DNA from: Planctomycetota bacterium
GTDB taxonomy: Bacteria; Planctomycetota; J058
Direction: 5' to 3'
Length of the DNA stretch: 35,114 nt
Assembly: GCA_003695705.1 (NCBI GenBank)
Contig: RFHU01000124.1
Span: 1-35,114 of the forward strand
The notes under the pieces are model-generated. The model was given only the letters and a program-made list of their open reading frames with translations. It ran no database searches and was not told where the DNA came from. A program made the translations under genes and the position numbers. Below are positions 24,601 to 32,792 of this stretch, piece by piece. Positions within the stretch are counted from its first letter, which is position 1, and each line of letters begins with the position of its first letter.

Positions 24601-26670
24601 TGCGGCGACGTGCGGGCGGCCCTGGCGCATACGGGCCACGCACTCGCCCTACAGGCTGCCTTGGGGGACGTCGAAGCCGCAGCCGTGGCGGTCGAGGCGC
24701 TGGAGTTCGCCGTCGGCCGACCCGGGGGCCCGGCGGCGCTCCTCGCCGGAGTTCGCAAACCGCTGCGGCCTGGCCGCCGCTGGCCCGACGCGGTGGTCCG
24801 CGTGTGGGAGCGCGGCGCTCCGCTGGCAGAAGGCGCCCTGCGGCTCCTCGCGACCGCCCTCGCCGCCCGCGGCGGCGACACCGAGCGGGCTGGAGCCCAC
24901 GCGGCCCGCGTCCGCCGCGCGGCGCTCGCCCTCCGCGCAACGGAAAGGCCAAGCCCCGCTCTGGAAGGCCTCGCCACGTGCCTCGAGCGCGAGGCCGCGG
25001 CCGCCGTGGCCGGCGCTCGGGGCAACGCCGAAGGGGCGCTCGCCGCCTACGCGCAGGCGCGGGCCGCTCTGGGAGAGGCGGAGGGAACGCGCGCAGGAGC
25101 CCTCTGGCTGAAGGAAGCCTTCCTCCACCTGGCCTGCGGAGACTCCTCCTCAGCCCTGAGCGCGCTGTCGCGCGCACGCTCCGGAGGGCGCGGGGCACTC
25201 CCCGAAGCGCTCTGGATTCGCCGGCGCATCGGATTCGGGATCGTCGCCGCTGCCCTCCGCCGCCGGGGCGTGAACCTCGGCGAGGACACCCCGGACGCCC
25301 TCCCCCTCGCGGCCGCCGAAGCCGAGGCGCGCCGCCTGGGCGACGTCGCCCTGCTCGCTCTGGTCGAATCGGCGCAGGCCGAGGCCGCCGGAGCCGCGAG
25401 CCCACTGACCGCGCGCTGGGCCCGCGAAGCCGCACGGCGCGCCGCCGAGCGACTCGTGGAAGGTCTCCCCTCGAGACTGCGGGAGGGCTTCTTGCGCAGC
25501 GCGCTCTGGCCCGAGCGCCCCGGGCGTGACACGGCGGGGCCCTCTCGGCCAGCGGAGGACGCAGACGCTCCCTCCTCGTCCTCCTCCTTGCCCGCGCGCG
25601 CGGGCGAGGCCACCCGCGCCCCCAGCTCCGCGCGCACGGAGAGTTCGCCCGGCGCGAGCACTCCCTCCTGGGTGGGGCGCAGCCCGGCCATGCAGGCCAT
25701 CGCCCGACTCATCGAGCGCTACGGACGGACGAACGCGCCGGTGACCGTCCAGGGGGAGAGCGGGGCGGGCAAGGAACTCGTGGCGCGAGCGGTCCACGCG
25801 GCGAGCCCCCGCCGCGAGGGGCCCTTCGTCGCGATCAATTGCGCGGCGCTCCCGGACACCCTCCTGGAAAGCGAGCTCTTCGGCGTCGTCAAGGGCGCCT
25901 TCACCGGCGCCGACCGCGATCGCCCAGGCCTCTTCGAGCAGGCCCACGGGGGGACCCTCTTCCTCGACGAGGTCGGCGACATGAGCCTCGACATGCAGGC
26001 GAAGCTCCTCCGCGTCCTCGAGAGCGGCGAACTGCGCCGAGTTGGAGGACACGGACAGGCGCGCGTCGACGTGCGCGTGGTCTCGGCCACACACCGCGAT
26101 CTGCGCAGGCTGGCCGCCGAGGGACGCTTCCGCGAGGACCTCTACTATCGCCTGAACGTCCTCCGCCTCGAGGTGCCCCCCTTGCGCGATCGGCGGGAGG
26201 ACATCCCCCTCCTGTGCGCACACTTCCTCCGCGAAGTCGCCGCTCGCCAAGGAACCCCGCCCAAGGAGCTGGCCCCGGAAGCGATCGAGCGACTCCTCGG
26301 CTACTCCTTCCCCGGAAACGTTCGCGAACTGCGGAACATCATCGAGCGCGCCTGCGCCCTCGAGCCCGAACCGATCATCGGTCCCCAGCGCCTCGATCTC
26401 GGCGGCAGCGCGGACGCGCCAGCGCCCGCCTACCACAAGACCTTCGAGTGCCGCGGGGTGGCCCTCAACCGCCGCCAGAAGACGCTCCTCGAGCGCCTGC
26501 GCCGAGAGGGGGGGAGCATCACCAACCGCGACTACTGCGCCCTGGTCGGCGTCTCCGAACGCACGGGGCTGCGCGATCTCGGGCACCTCCTCGAACACGG
26601 GCTCCTCGAGCGCGTGGGCAAACGCAAGGGCGCGCGCTACCGACTCACCCCCGACGGTGCCCTCTCCTGA
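21610..26670 (+). CDS. Giant regulator: pseudokinase - STAND NTPase - TPR - sigma-54 AAA+ activator - winged helix
   Basis: A 1686-residue one-component regulator. Residues 6-235 follow a Ser/Thr kinase fold but lack catalytic residues: the VAIK strand reads RRILLF with no Lys, HRDLKPxN reads HAGVEPERL (125-133) and DFG reads GLG (144-146), while [11 protein letters not shown] of subdomain IX is kept. Residues 249-620 form a STAND-like NTPase: FVGR (250-253), Walker A GEEGFGKT (294-301), Walker B LFVDDAH (385-391). About 620-1300 is TPR-like. From 1354 comes a complete sigma-54 activator: GESGAGKE (1382-1389), GAFTGA (1429-1434), GGTLFLDE (1447-1454), [13 protein letters not shown]. The end (1619-1680) is a winged helix ([28 protein letters not shown]) instead of a Fis-type HTH. 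The architecture suggests ligand or partner sensing, NTP-driven assembly and sigma-54 promoter opening. Confidence 0.92.
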   Translation: MAPLLGGRYRLLSPPDATPLRAQDLLRGGTRRILLFPLGRVEPSALTEAPLEGRVRHPHLLEVHGAGQIDEGPLAGRVYVVTEDVDAPTLAEAATKAPMPAEALLRIARSAYSALRALHELGIVHAGVEPERLHLFPGGCRVGGLGLAALCPAALRPEFRAPDVRAGAAPSPRADAWSLGATLYWAASGRIPEGNSPLPLEELRPDLPAPLARTIALLLSFGPSAREETTVRSLLGLEPSPTPARLEPRFVGRSADLRAVLAAVEEAEALAAAGRAAREAVPAGSVPPFVSFAGEEGFGKTRLLEEAAARLLRRGVRVLWAHGSRGRAPGALWETVLGRAERLGGDATLAARARSACAEGAPVRVAGEWIARALLDFARRGPVALFVDDAHCLSRLDLELLLQVARAAAAPGALGPLALVLSVRPDGAGLLDELLAAPLAPEHVVRSLGPLSDEEAHALATSLLPPGPEAAEVVGRLTALGGGCPFLLAELAREWRRGGGTPASVREAIDGALRRASPEGRTLLSALAVLDGPAPRRLCQALPLGGPCPHDAVLTELVALGLLEPEEGGASFAFRQGIARQVVREGLDEDGLAALSERVLAACEASGAGSAHERARLALQARRPDAVDRALAATEEGPGHEALYELLLDALEPGARRAEVCRRLAACLRARSALAEARRALELGLADLAEEPLPSPLQATLWLDLSRLAGSEGDAFGALEGAARGLAALADLGAETDELRARLLASEGRALLLRGDPTSARARYAEAIAALGPGPKAEVERARFLVEEAQARVLSLDKASYQTARHQVEEAMGVLRRSGEEAALRDALRVLGNHAFYSGDLNEAERCFAEALRASEAAADLAMTSGMLNNLGMVAAQRGEARRAEGLFVRALDQGERLGQPAVVCRATTNLARVRRDLGDLAAARRLFARAARLARASGDAVIESAALSELGTTCLRSGRLQAAQRALLRSRRLRLERGDPGRVAWSELELGELWRTCGDVRAALAHTGHALALQAALGDVEAAAVAVEALEFAVGRPGGPAALLAGVRKPLRPGRRWPDAVVRVWERGAPLAEGALRLLATALAARGGDTERAGAHAARVRRAALALRATERPSPALEGLATCLEREAAAAVAGARGNAEGALAAYAQARAALGEAEGTRAGALWLKEAFLHLACGDSSSALSALSRARSGGRGALPEALWIRRRIGFGIVAAALRRRGVNLGEDTPDALPLAAAEAEARRLGDVALLALVESAQAEAAGAASPLTARWAREAARRAAERLVEGLPSRLREGFLRSALWPERPGRDTAGPSRPAEDADAPSSSSSLPARAGEATRAPSSARTESSPGASTPSWVGRSPAMQAIARLIERYGRTNAPVTVQGESGAGKELVARAVHAASPRREGPFVAINCAALPDTLLESELFGVVKGAFTGADRDRPGLFEQAHGGTLFLDEVGDMSLDMQAKLLRVLESGELRRVGGHGQARVDVRVVSATHRDLRRLAAEGRFREDLYYRLNVLRLEVPPLRDRREDIPLLCAHFLREVAARQGTPPKELAPEAIERLLGYSFPGNVRELRNIIERACALEPEPIIGPQRLDLGGSADAPAPAYHKTFECRGVALNRRQKTLLERLRREGGSITNRDYCALVGVSERTGLRDLGHLLEHGLLERVGKRKGARYRLTPDGALS

Positions 26671-26719
26671 CGCCAGCCTCCGCGAAACCGCAGGAGCCCG
26701 CACCGCGGCCCGGCGCTCC

Positions 26720-26766
26720 TTGCCGCGCTGCGACCCCCTTGGTACCGTCCCCATAGAACAAGGCGT
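26720..26766 (+). promoter_or_regulatory. Sigma-70-type promoter and ribosome-binding site
   Basis: TTGCCG (26720-26725), a 17-base spacer and TACCGT (26743-26748) form the best -35/-10 pair in the window. AACAAGG (26758-26764) is a weak ribosome site just before the ATG at 26767. The leader would be about 10-12 bases. Confidence 0.55.
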
Positions 26767-28959
26767 ATGTCGACGCAGTCGTCGCCGATCATCGAGCTCC
26801 CGGACATCGTCCAGTCCCTGCAGAACAAACAGTGGACGGGAACCCTTGAGATCATCGCCGAAGAGGGGCGGAGCACGCACCTCTACTTCCAGTCGGGCAT
26901 GATCCAGCACGTGGCGCCCGATCGGAACCCCCTCCCCCTGGGGAAGGCGCTCAACAAGCTCGGGCTCATCGACGAGGCCGACTACGTCATGACCATGATC
27001 GACTACGAGCAGACGGGACGCCCCTGCGGAGAAGTTCTCAAGGAGCTCGGTCTGGTCGGGGACGACGAGATCCGCGAGGCGCTCAGCTACCAGGCGCGCG
27101 AGCACGTCCTCGAAGTCTTCGAGTGGGAGAACGTGGACGTCCGCTTCGACGCGGGCGACGGGAAGCTCGAGGCGGCCTTCACCCCGCAGCAGCGGGAAGT
27201 CAAGCTGATGCTTGCCGGCATGAGCCTCCTCATGGAAGCCGCGCGGCGCTCCGACGAGTGGGGGATCGTACGCGAGGCGATCCCTTCCGAGCACGACGTC
27301 CTCGCAGCGACCGACCCCTCCGGCCTCCTCCCTCCGGGCCTGGTGGACCGACGCCTACGCCTCTTGGTCGACGGCTACCGCTCGGCGCAGGAGGTCGCCG
27401 AGGCGGCACCCATGCCCACCCTCGAGGTGCTCAAGACGCTGGCCGAATTGATCCAGCAAGGCCACCTCAAGCTCCTCTCCCCTCCCGAACTCGCCCAGGT
27501 CGGCGTCGTGGCCGAAGCCGACGGAGACCTCGAAAAGGCCCTCCGGGTCTTCGAACTCGCCTCCAGTCGTGGACTCGACCACATCGACTTGCACAAGAAG
27601 ATCGCACGCACCCAGACCGCCCTTGGGCGCACGACCCAGGCTCTGCGCGCCTGGGAGGGCGTCGCCGAGCGCTGCGTACGCATGCAGCGCAGCGACCTCG
27701 CCCTGGAGGCGCTGCGGGAGGCCAGCGCGCTCGACCCCGAGAACCTCGACCTCGGAGAGCGCCTGGCCAAGTACTTGGTTGCGGCCGGCGAGACGACCGA
27801 GGCGGCCGAGCGCATGCGTTCCTTGATCGAACTCGCGAGCCGCAAGGGGAACGAGGTCTCCAGCGCTCGGCGCATCGCCCTCATGGACGCCTACCTCGAA
27901 CTCGCCCCCACCGACAAGGAGATCCTCGAGGCCTGCGCGGGGCTGCATCTCGAGGCCGACGACAAGCTCTCGGCCATGGTGCGCCTCGACGAGTTGGCCG
28001 CCGTGTGGAACAGCGAAGGCCGCCTCGAGGAGGCCACGGCCATCTACTACCGGATCCTCGAAATCGACGCGGAGAACCTCGAAGCACGCCTCTTGCTCGC
28101 CCAGACCCTGGCCAAGATGGGCTCCACCGACGACGCCGTGCGCGAATACCGACGCCTGGCGGACATTCTCTACCGCTCGGGGGTGATCGGGAACGCGATC
28201 AACTGGCCCTTCCTGATCAAGGTCTACGAAGCGATCGTCGAGCTGGAACCCTCCAGCACCGCCGCCTGGGAGTGGCTGGCCAAGGCCTACATCGAAGACG
28301 GCCAGCACGACATGGCCGTCAGCCGCTTCATCGGCATGGCCGACAGCCTCCAGCCGGCCGCCGGAGAGCCACACCCACCCGAGATCCTCCCTCCGCTGCG
28401 CAGCGTGGTGGAACTGGCGCCGCACCGCCTCGACGTTCGTCGGCGCCTCGTCGACGCCTACCTGGCCTTGCACCAAACCGAGCCCGCCGTGGCCGCTCTG
28501 CGCGGCTTCGCCGAGGAGGCTCTGCGGCAGGACAAGATCGCCGCCGCCGTCGAGGCCTACGAGGAGGCCCTCGAGCATCAGCCCTTCGACATGGACTCGC
28601 GCCGCGGCCTGGCGGCGATTCAGGAGACCAAGGGCGATTACGAGGCCGCCTTCCTCGCCTGGCGCAGCGTCGGCGGCATGTGCCAGCGCGCAGGCCTCTA
28701 CGAGCAGGCAGCGCGCGACCTCCACCGCGCCTTCCAGCTGCGCGAGGACGACCCCGAGACGGTCCGCACGCTTGCCGAGGTGGAGGCAAAGCGGGGGCGC
28801 GGCCGCAACGCGGCCATGCTCTTCGCGCGCTACGCGCAGCTCGCCTTCGCTCGGGACGACCGAGGCAGCGCCCGCGACGCCCTCGAGCGCGCCCGCCAGC
28901 TCGAGCCCGGCCTCCCGCAGCTCCAGGCCTTGGCCGCCCAGCTCGGCGCGGCGAGCTGA
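26767..28959 (+). CDS. DUF4388 (PatA-N-like) protein with TPR repeats
   Basis: A 730-residue soluble protein. Residues about 10-65 match the DUF4388 pattern (LPDIVQSLQNKQWTGTLEI, then HLYFQSGMIQHVAP). The rest of an N-terminal module follows (GKALNKLGLIDEADY, LGLVGDDEIREALSYQAREH), as found in gliding and two-component-associated proteins of myxobacteria and planctomycetes. About 165-240 looks like a small helical or winged segment (LLVDGYRSAQEVAEAAPM). From about 245 to the end are many degenerate TPRs (LEEATAIYYRILEIDAENLE, AAVEAYEEALEHQPFDMDSR). There is no enzyme motif, so it is probably a scaffold. It has its own promoter just after the giant regulator gene and could be its target or partner; that link is inference from position only. 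Confidence 0.85.
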   Translation: MSTQSSPIIELPDIVQSLQNKQWTGTLEIIAEEGRSTHLYFQSGMIQHVAPDRNPLPLGKALNKLGLIDEADYVMTMIDYEQTGRPCGEVLKELGLVGDDEIREALSYQAREHVLEVFEWENVDVRFDAGDGKLEAAFTPQQREVKLMLAGMSLLMEAARRSDEWGIVREAIPSEHDVLAATDPSGLLPPGLVDRRLRLLVDGYRSAQEVAEAAPMPTLEVLKTLAELIQQGHLKLLSPPELAQVGVVAEADGDLEKALRVFELASSRGLDHIDLHKKIARTQTALGRTTQALRAWEGVAERCVRMQRSDLALEALREASALDPENLDLGERLAKYLVAAGETTEAAERMRSLIELASRKGNEVSSARRIALMDAYLELAPTDKEILEACAGLHLEADDKLSAMVRLDELAAVWNSEGRLEEATAIYYRILEIDAENLEARLLLAQTLAKMGSTDDAVREYRRLADILYRSGVIGNAINWPFLIKVYEAIVELEPSSTAAWEWLAKAYIEDGQHDMAVSRFIGMADSLQPAAGEPHPPEILPPLRSVVELAPHRLDVRRRLVDAYLALHQTEPAVAALRGFAEEALRQDKIAAAVEAYEEALEHQPFDMDSRRGLAAIQETKGDYEAAFLAWRSVGGMCQRAGLYEQAARDLHRAFQLREDDPETVRTLAEVEAKRGRGRNAAMLFARYAQLAFARDDRGSARDALERARQLEPGLPQLQALAAQLGAAS

Positions 28960-29002
28960 GGGGCCCGCCGCTCCGCAGCCCAGAGGCACCGCGGACGGGG
29001 TG

Positions 29003-29686
29003 TCAGGGCTGGAACTTGTAGCCCACGCCGTGGACCGTGAGCAGATGCCGGGGCCGGGAGGGATCGCGCTCCAGCTTCTTGCGCAAGTTCAGTACGTGGG
29101 TGTCTACCGTGCGGGTGCTGGGATACCGATCGTAGCCCCACACCCGCTCGAGCAGCTCGCGCCGGCCGACCGCCTTTCCGGGGCGAGCGACCAGGTAGCG
29201 GAGGAGTTCGGCTTCGAGGTAGGTGAGCGCGATCTCCTCGTCCCCGCGCACCAGCAGGTAGCGGGCGAAGTCGACCTCGAAGGTCGCGCAGGCGTAGCGG
29301 TCGCGCTCGGGCCCGCGGGTGCGGCGGACGATTGCCGCCAGCCGCGCGAGGAGCTCCGCCATGCTGAAGGGCTTGACCACGTAGTCGTCGCCCCCGACGG
29401 CGAATCCGAGCAGCCGGTCGGCTTCCTCGGCGCGCGCCGTGAGGAAGACGGCCGGCGTCATGTCTCCCCGCTGGCGGACGCGGGTCAACCAATCGAAGGC
29501 GCTCCCGTCGGGCAGGTTCACGTCGAGCAGGTAGAGGTCGTGGGGCTCGCGCGCCCGCGCCTCCTCGGCGTCGGCCAGCGTCTCGCACGCACTGACCCGA
29601 TACCCTTGCTGGGCCAGGTTGCGTTCGAGGAGGAAGAGCAGGTCCGTCTCGTCCTCGAGGACCAGCACCGAGGCGCCATCGCTCAT
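29003..29686 (-). CDS. OmpR/PhoB-type response regulator
   Basis: A 227-residue regulator. The receiver (about 5-120) has VLVLEDETDLLFLLERNL, LYLLDVNLPDGSAFDWL (phospho-Asp55), VFLTARAEE and YVVKPFSMAELLARL. The winged-helix DNA-binding domain (about 132-227) has LTYLEAELLRYLVARPGKAV, RVWGYDRYPSTRTVDTHV and the final LTVHGVGYKF, the hallmark of the OmpR subfamily. No kinase is adjacent, so the partner is elsewhere or is one of the orphan kinases in this window. ATG at 29686 overlaps the stop of the sulfatase remnant frame (ATGA), and a TAGGCT element lies 6 bases upstream. It therefore may have been coupled to the sulfatase and now be driven on its own. Confidence 0.93.
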   Translation of the reverse strand: MSDGASVLVLEDETDLLFLLERNLAQQGYRVSACETLADAEEARAREPHDLYLLDVNLPDGSAFDWLTRVRQRGDMTPAVFLTARAEEADRLLGFAVGGDDYVVKPFSMAELLARLAAIVRRTRGPERDRYACATFEVDFARYLLVRGDEEIALTYLEAELLRYLVARPGKAVGRRELLERVWGYDRYPSTRTVDTHVLNLRKKLERDPSRPRHLLTVHGVGYKFQP

Positions 29687-30560
29687 TCCCCGAGCCTACT
29701 CGTTCCGGGAGCCAACGCGACGCGCCACGCCGACGAACCGGAAGCGTCTGGGGCTTCCGTGGGGGTCGCGACGGGCAGAGGCGGCTGCCGAATCGGCGGC
29801 GGGTGCGCCCAGAGCTCTTCGAGCAGTGCGTCCCGTTCCTCGCGCCGGGACGGGTCCTCCCACAGGTTGACCCGCGCGAAGGGGTCCTCGCGCAGATCGT
29901 AGAGTTCTCCTTCCCCTCCGCTGTAGCGGGGATGACGCGAGCCGAACTCCCACACCGGCCAGGCGAGCGGGAAGGATCCGCCCGGGCGGAGCTGCTCTCC
30001 TCGTGGTCCGTGCGGATGAAGCCGTCCGCGTAGACCGGGGGCAGGTGCATGCCCACCGCGGCGAACGGGCTGTCGAACGTGGTCAGGACGCCCTCCCGTC
30101 GGTCCGTGGGATCCCGCGGGAGCGAGCTCCCTTCCACACCGGGAGGGGGTTCGACGCCGGCCACCTCGCAGAAGGTCGGCGCGAGGTCGACGTGCCCGAC
30201 GGGGGCCTCGACCTCCGCGGGCCGGACGCCGGCGCAGGGCGCGGGACGCCAAATCAGCGGGACGCGCAAGAGGGAGTCCACGTGGTAGGGGCCCTTGAAG
30301 AGGAGGCCGGTGTCGCCGAGGAGCGCGCCGTGGTCGGAGGTGTAGACCACGTCGGTGCGCTCGTCGAGGCCGCGTTCGCGCAGCCAAGCGAACACGCGCC
30401 CGCAGGCCTCGTCGATGAGCTCGTTCTCCACGTGAACCATGGTGCAGACTTCGCGGAGCTGGTCTGCACTCAGACGGGACGGAACGAAGGCGGTGGGTCC
30501 GCCCTCCGGGTTGTGGTACCGGCCGCGGGCGAAGTCGACCTCGGAGTCCGCCCGGACGAC
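29683..30560 (-). pseudogene. Type I sulfatase remnant, 5'-truncated and frameshifted
   Basis: Only the C-terminal half of an alkaline-phosphatase-superfamily sulfatase is present. One frame carries DFARGRYHNPEGG, ENELIDEACGRVFAWLRERG, VVYTSDHGALLGDTGLLFKG and LLRVPLIWRP, which are standard sulfatase blocks around the DHG metal site. This frame ends its homology at GFIRTDHEE (about 30000). Homology resumes in another frame, about 29985-30000, with PVWEFGSRHPRYSGGEGELY and DLREDPFARVNLWEDP to the stop at 29683. The shift is equal to one missing base. The N-terminal half with the formylglycine site (CxPSR) is absent; the RING-like gene now lies there on the other strand. A sequencing error could explain the shift but not the truncation. 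No start codon is convincing. Confidence 0.75.
29687..29698 (-). promoter_or_regulatory. -10 hexamer of a putative leaderless transcript
   Basis: Read on the minus strand, TAGGCT (29698-29693) is 6 bases before the ATG at 29686. It lies within the last codons of the sulfatase remnant. Confidence 0.35.
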
Positions 30561-30590
30561 GCCAAGTCGCGAGAAGGGCGCACGGAGGAG

Positions 30591-30602
30591 TAGTCTGTCG
30601 GG
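30591..30602 (+). promoter_or_regulatory. -10 hexamer of a putative leaderless transcript
   Basis: TAGTCT (30591-30596) is 6 bases before the GTG at 30603. No Shine-Dalgarno sequence lies at normal distance. Confidence 0.4.
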
Positions 30603-31292
30603 GTGGAGATCGAAATCCGTGGGCGCTCGGCAGGAGTCGACCTCTGCCCTTACTGCCGCGAGGTCTTGGACGAGGGGGCCACGACCTGGTCCTGCGGAGG
30701 GTGCGGTGCGCGGCTGCACCCCGAGTGCCACGCGGAACTCGGACGGTGCCCGACGCTGGGGTGCGCCGAGGCGGCGAGGGAACCGGAGCAGCGCCCCCCT
30801 CCCGCGATGAGGACGACCTCACCGCCGTGGCGCTTTCCCCGACACCGCGGCGTGGTCGGCCCACGCCCTCGTCGCGACATCTTCTCGCCGGCCTGGTACA
30901 CGGAGACGATCGATCTTCCCCCGGAGTCGCGGGCGAAGCGCCTGGCCGGGGTGGGAGCGATCCTCGGGCTTTGCCTGGGGGCGCTCGGTGGGCTCGCGTT
31001 CGGAGGACTCACCGGCCGGAGTCCCTACTTCGCCTGGGGGCGCGCCATCGCCTTCTTCTTTGCCGGGATCCCCGTCGGCGTCGGGGCGGGCGCGGTCTAC
31101 GGCTACCTGCAGGGCCTGGTCGGCCTCCCCCGCCGGCCGTGGCCCGGCGGCGGGTGCATCGCCGGCGCCCTCGCCGCGGCGGCGGCCGCCCTCGGAGCCC
31201 TCTGGGGCGGCGTCGGCAGCGCGCTCTGCTTCGGGCTCTTCGCGGCGCTCCTCGCCGTGCGGATCTTCGGCGCGTACCACCCCGGCGACTGA
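30603..31292 (+). CDS. Prokaryotic RING-like zinc-finger membrane protein
   Basis: A 229-residue protein. An N-terminal treble-clef or RING-like finger (about 13-55) has CPYCREVLDEGATTWSCGGC, GARLHPECHAELGRC and PTLGC, with the order C-x2-C...C-x2-C...H-x2-C...C-x4-C of the prokaryotic RING family 1. A proline/arginine-rich linker follows, then several hydrophobic segments from about residue 110 to the end (LGLCLGALGGLAFGG, AIAFFFAGIPVGVGAGAVYG, ALCFGLFAALLAVRIFG), so the C-terminal half is membrane-embedded. GTG at 30603 fits the promoter spacing, and the finger begins soon after. The role is unknown; protein-protein contact is likely. A related finger starts the partial gene at 35015. This gene overlies the place where the sulfatase N-terminus would lie. 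Confidence 0.75.
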   Translation: MEIEIRGRSAGVDLCPYCREVLDEGATTWSCGGCGARLHPECHAELGRCPTLGCAEAAREPEQRPPPAMRTTSPPWRFPRHRGVVGPRPRRDIFSPAWYTETIDLPPESRAKRLAGVGAILGLCLGALGGLAFGGLTGRSPYFAWGRAIAFFFAGIPVGVGAGAVYGYLQGLVGLPRRPWPGGGCIAGALAAAAAALGALWGGVGSALCFGLFAALLAVRIFGAYHPGD

Positions 31293-31325
31293 GGAAGTCA
31301 CCGAGCGCGGACCGCAGCGTGTGCT

Positions 31326-32792
31326 CTACTCGCCGCTGATCTTGGCGATGATGTTCGTGGTGGAGACGCCGGGCAGGAGGCGAACGAGCTCCACGCGCCC
31401 CCCGTAGCCCTCCACGAGTTCGCGGCCGACCACCACCTTGTCCTTGTAGTCCTCGCCCTTGCAGAGCACGTCGGGACGGAGCCGCTCGATGAGGGAGAGC
31501 GGCGTGGGCTCGGCGAAGGGGACCACGATGTCCACCGCCTCGAGGCCCGCGAGGACCATGGCGCGCTCCTCGAGCGGGAGCACGGGGCGGTCCTCGCCCT
31601 TGAGGCCGCGCACCGAGGAGTCGGTGTTCAGGCCGACGACGAGGTAGTCGCCCTTGGCCCGGCAGCCCTGAACGAACTGCACGTGGCCGGCATGGAGCAA
31701 GTCGAAGCAGCCGTTGGTGAACACGATCTCCTTGCCCGCAGCGCGCGCACGCTCGACGCGCCGCGCGGCCTCGTCGAAGGAGTCCATGATCTTGCGCCGC
31801 AGCTCGGGCGGGGCGGCACTGCTGAGCTCGAGGGCGAACTCGCTCAGGGGCAGGGGAACGACGCCGAGGTGTTCGACCTCCCAACCGGCGGCCACGTTGG
31901 CGAGATCGACCGCGTCGTCGAGGTCCACCCCGGCGGCCACCGCGAGGCCGAGCACCGAGAGAACCATGTCGCCGGCGCCCGCCACGTCGTAGACCGAGCG
32001 GGCGCGGGCCGGATGGCGGGTGCCCTCCTCCTCCCCCGCGCGGAGGACGTAGATCCCGTCGCGGTCCAGGGTCAGGGTGCACCAGTCGAGCTCGAAGCGC
32101 TCGATGAGCGCGTGGGCGGCGCGGCGCACGCTCTCCTCGTCGCGGGGGTGGACTCCCACGGCCTTGGCCGTCTCGGCGCGGTTCGGCGTCAGGGTGGAGA
32201 CGCCGGTGTAGCGCGCGAAGGGCGCGTCGCGGTGAGGGTCCGCCAAGACGGGGACTCCCTTGCGCCGGGCCTCGCGGGCGAGCTCGGCGCAGAGTCCGCC
32301 GTCGAGGACTCCGCGCCCGTAGTCCGAGACGAGGACCGCCGCGACGCCGTCGAGGCGTGCGAGGGCGGCCTCGCGCAAGCGCTCGAGGGCGGCCTCGGGC
32401 ACCCCCGGGGCGTCGCGGTCGATGCGGAGCACGTGCTGGGTGCGCGCGATGACCCGCGTCTTCTGGGTGGTGCTGGCCGCGGCGTCGCGCACGATGCCGC
32501 CCGTGGAGACGCCGAGCTCGGCGAAGAGCTCGAGCATGCGCTCGCCCGGCGCGTCGTCCCCGAGGACGCCCACCGCCTCGACCTGGGCGCCCAGGGCGGC
32601 GAGGTTGGCGACGACGCTCCCCGCGCCGCCGAGGCGGGCGTCCTCGCGCTCGACCTTGAGCACGGGGACGGGCGCCTCGGGGGAGATCCGCGAAACGCCG
32701 CCCCACAGGTAGCGGTCGAGCATCAGGTCGCCAAGAACCAGGAGCGGCACGCCCGCGAAGCGGTCGAGATGCGGGAGCAGGTTCTGGGTCAC
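31326..32792 (-). CDS. hldE: Bifunctional HldE: heptose-7-phosphate kinase / heptose-1-phosphate adenylyltransferase
   Basis: A 488-residue two-domain enzyme of ADP-heptose synthesis for LPS inner core. The N-terminal PfkB/ribokinase domain (about 12-330) has VLGDLMLDRYLWGGVSRISP, LGGAGSVVANLAALG and the catalytic GAGD loop DVAGAGDMV (Asp275). The C-terminal cytidylyltransferase domain (about 350-488) has IVFTNGCFDLLHAGHVQFV (HAGH from about 367), VVGLNTDSSVRGLKG, VLCKGEDYKDKVVVG and the final STTNIIAKI. Length agrees with HldE of enterobacteria (about 477). GTG at 32792 overlaps the upstream gene's stop by 4 bases. It is the last gene of the lpxK operon. The other half-size cytidylyltransferase at 6422-6913 is a separate paralogue. 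Confidence 0.95.
   Translation of the reverse strand: MTQNLLPHLDRFAGVPLLVLGDLMLDRYLWGGVSRISPEAPVPVLKVEREDARLGGAGSVVANLAALGAQVEAVGVLGDDAPGERMLELFAELGVSTGGIVRDAAASTTQKTRVIARTQHVLRIDRDAPGVPEAALERLREAALARLDGVAAVLVSDYGRGVLDGGLCAELAREARRKGVPVLADPHRDAPFARYTGVSTLTPNRAETAKAVGVHPRDEESVRRAAHALIERFELDWCTLTLDRDGIYVLRAGEEEGTRHPARARSVYDVAGAGDMVLSVLGLAVAAGVDLDDAVDLANVAAGWEVEHLGVVPLPLSEFALELSSAAPPELRRKIMDSFDEAARRVERARAAGKEIVFTNGCFDLLHAGHVQFVQGCRAKGDYLVVGLNTDSSVRGLKGEDRPVLPLEERAMVLAGLEAVDIVVPFAEPTPLSLIERLRPDVLCKGEDYKDKVVVGRELVEGYGGRVELVRLLPGVSTTNIIAKISGE

Noticed and set aside
23270-25435. 721-codon minus-strand frame inside the giant regulator gene
   Set aside because: It is antisense to the TPR-like region and is Arg/Gly/Pro-rich with no domain; the plus-strand protein has clear motifs on both sides.
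28960-29002. Terminator hairpin between the DUF4388 gene and the OmpR regulator
   Set aside because: Only broken 4-bp complementary blocks (CCCG/CGGG, CCGC/GCGG) are found; too weak to call.
29980-30005. Programmed -1 frameshift in the sulfatase
   Set aside because: No slippery heptamer is seen, and the gene is also missing its catalytic half, so decay is the simpler reading.
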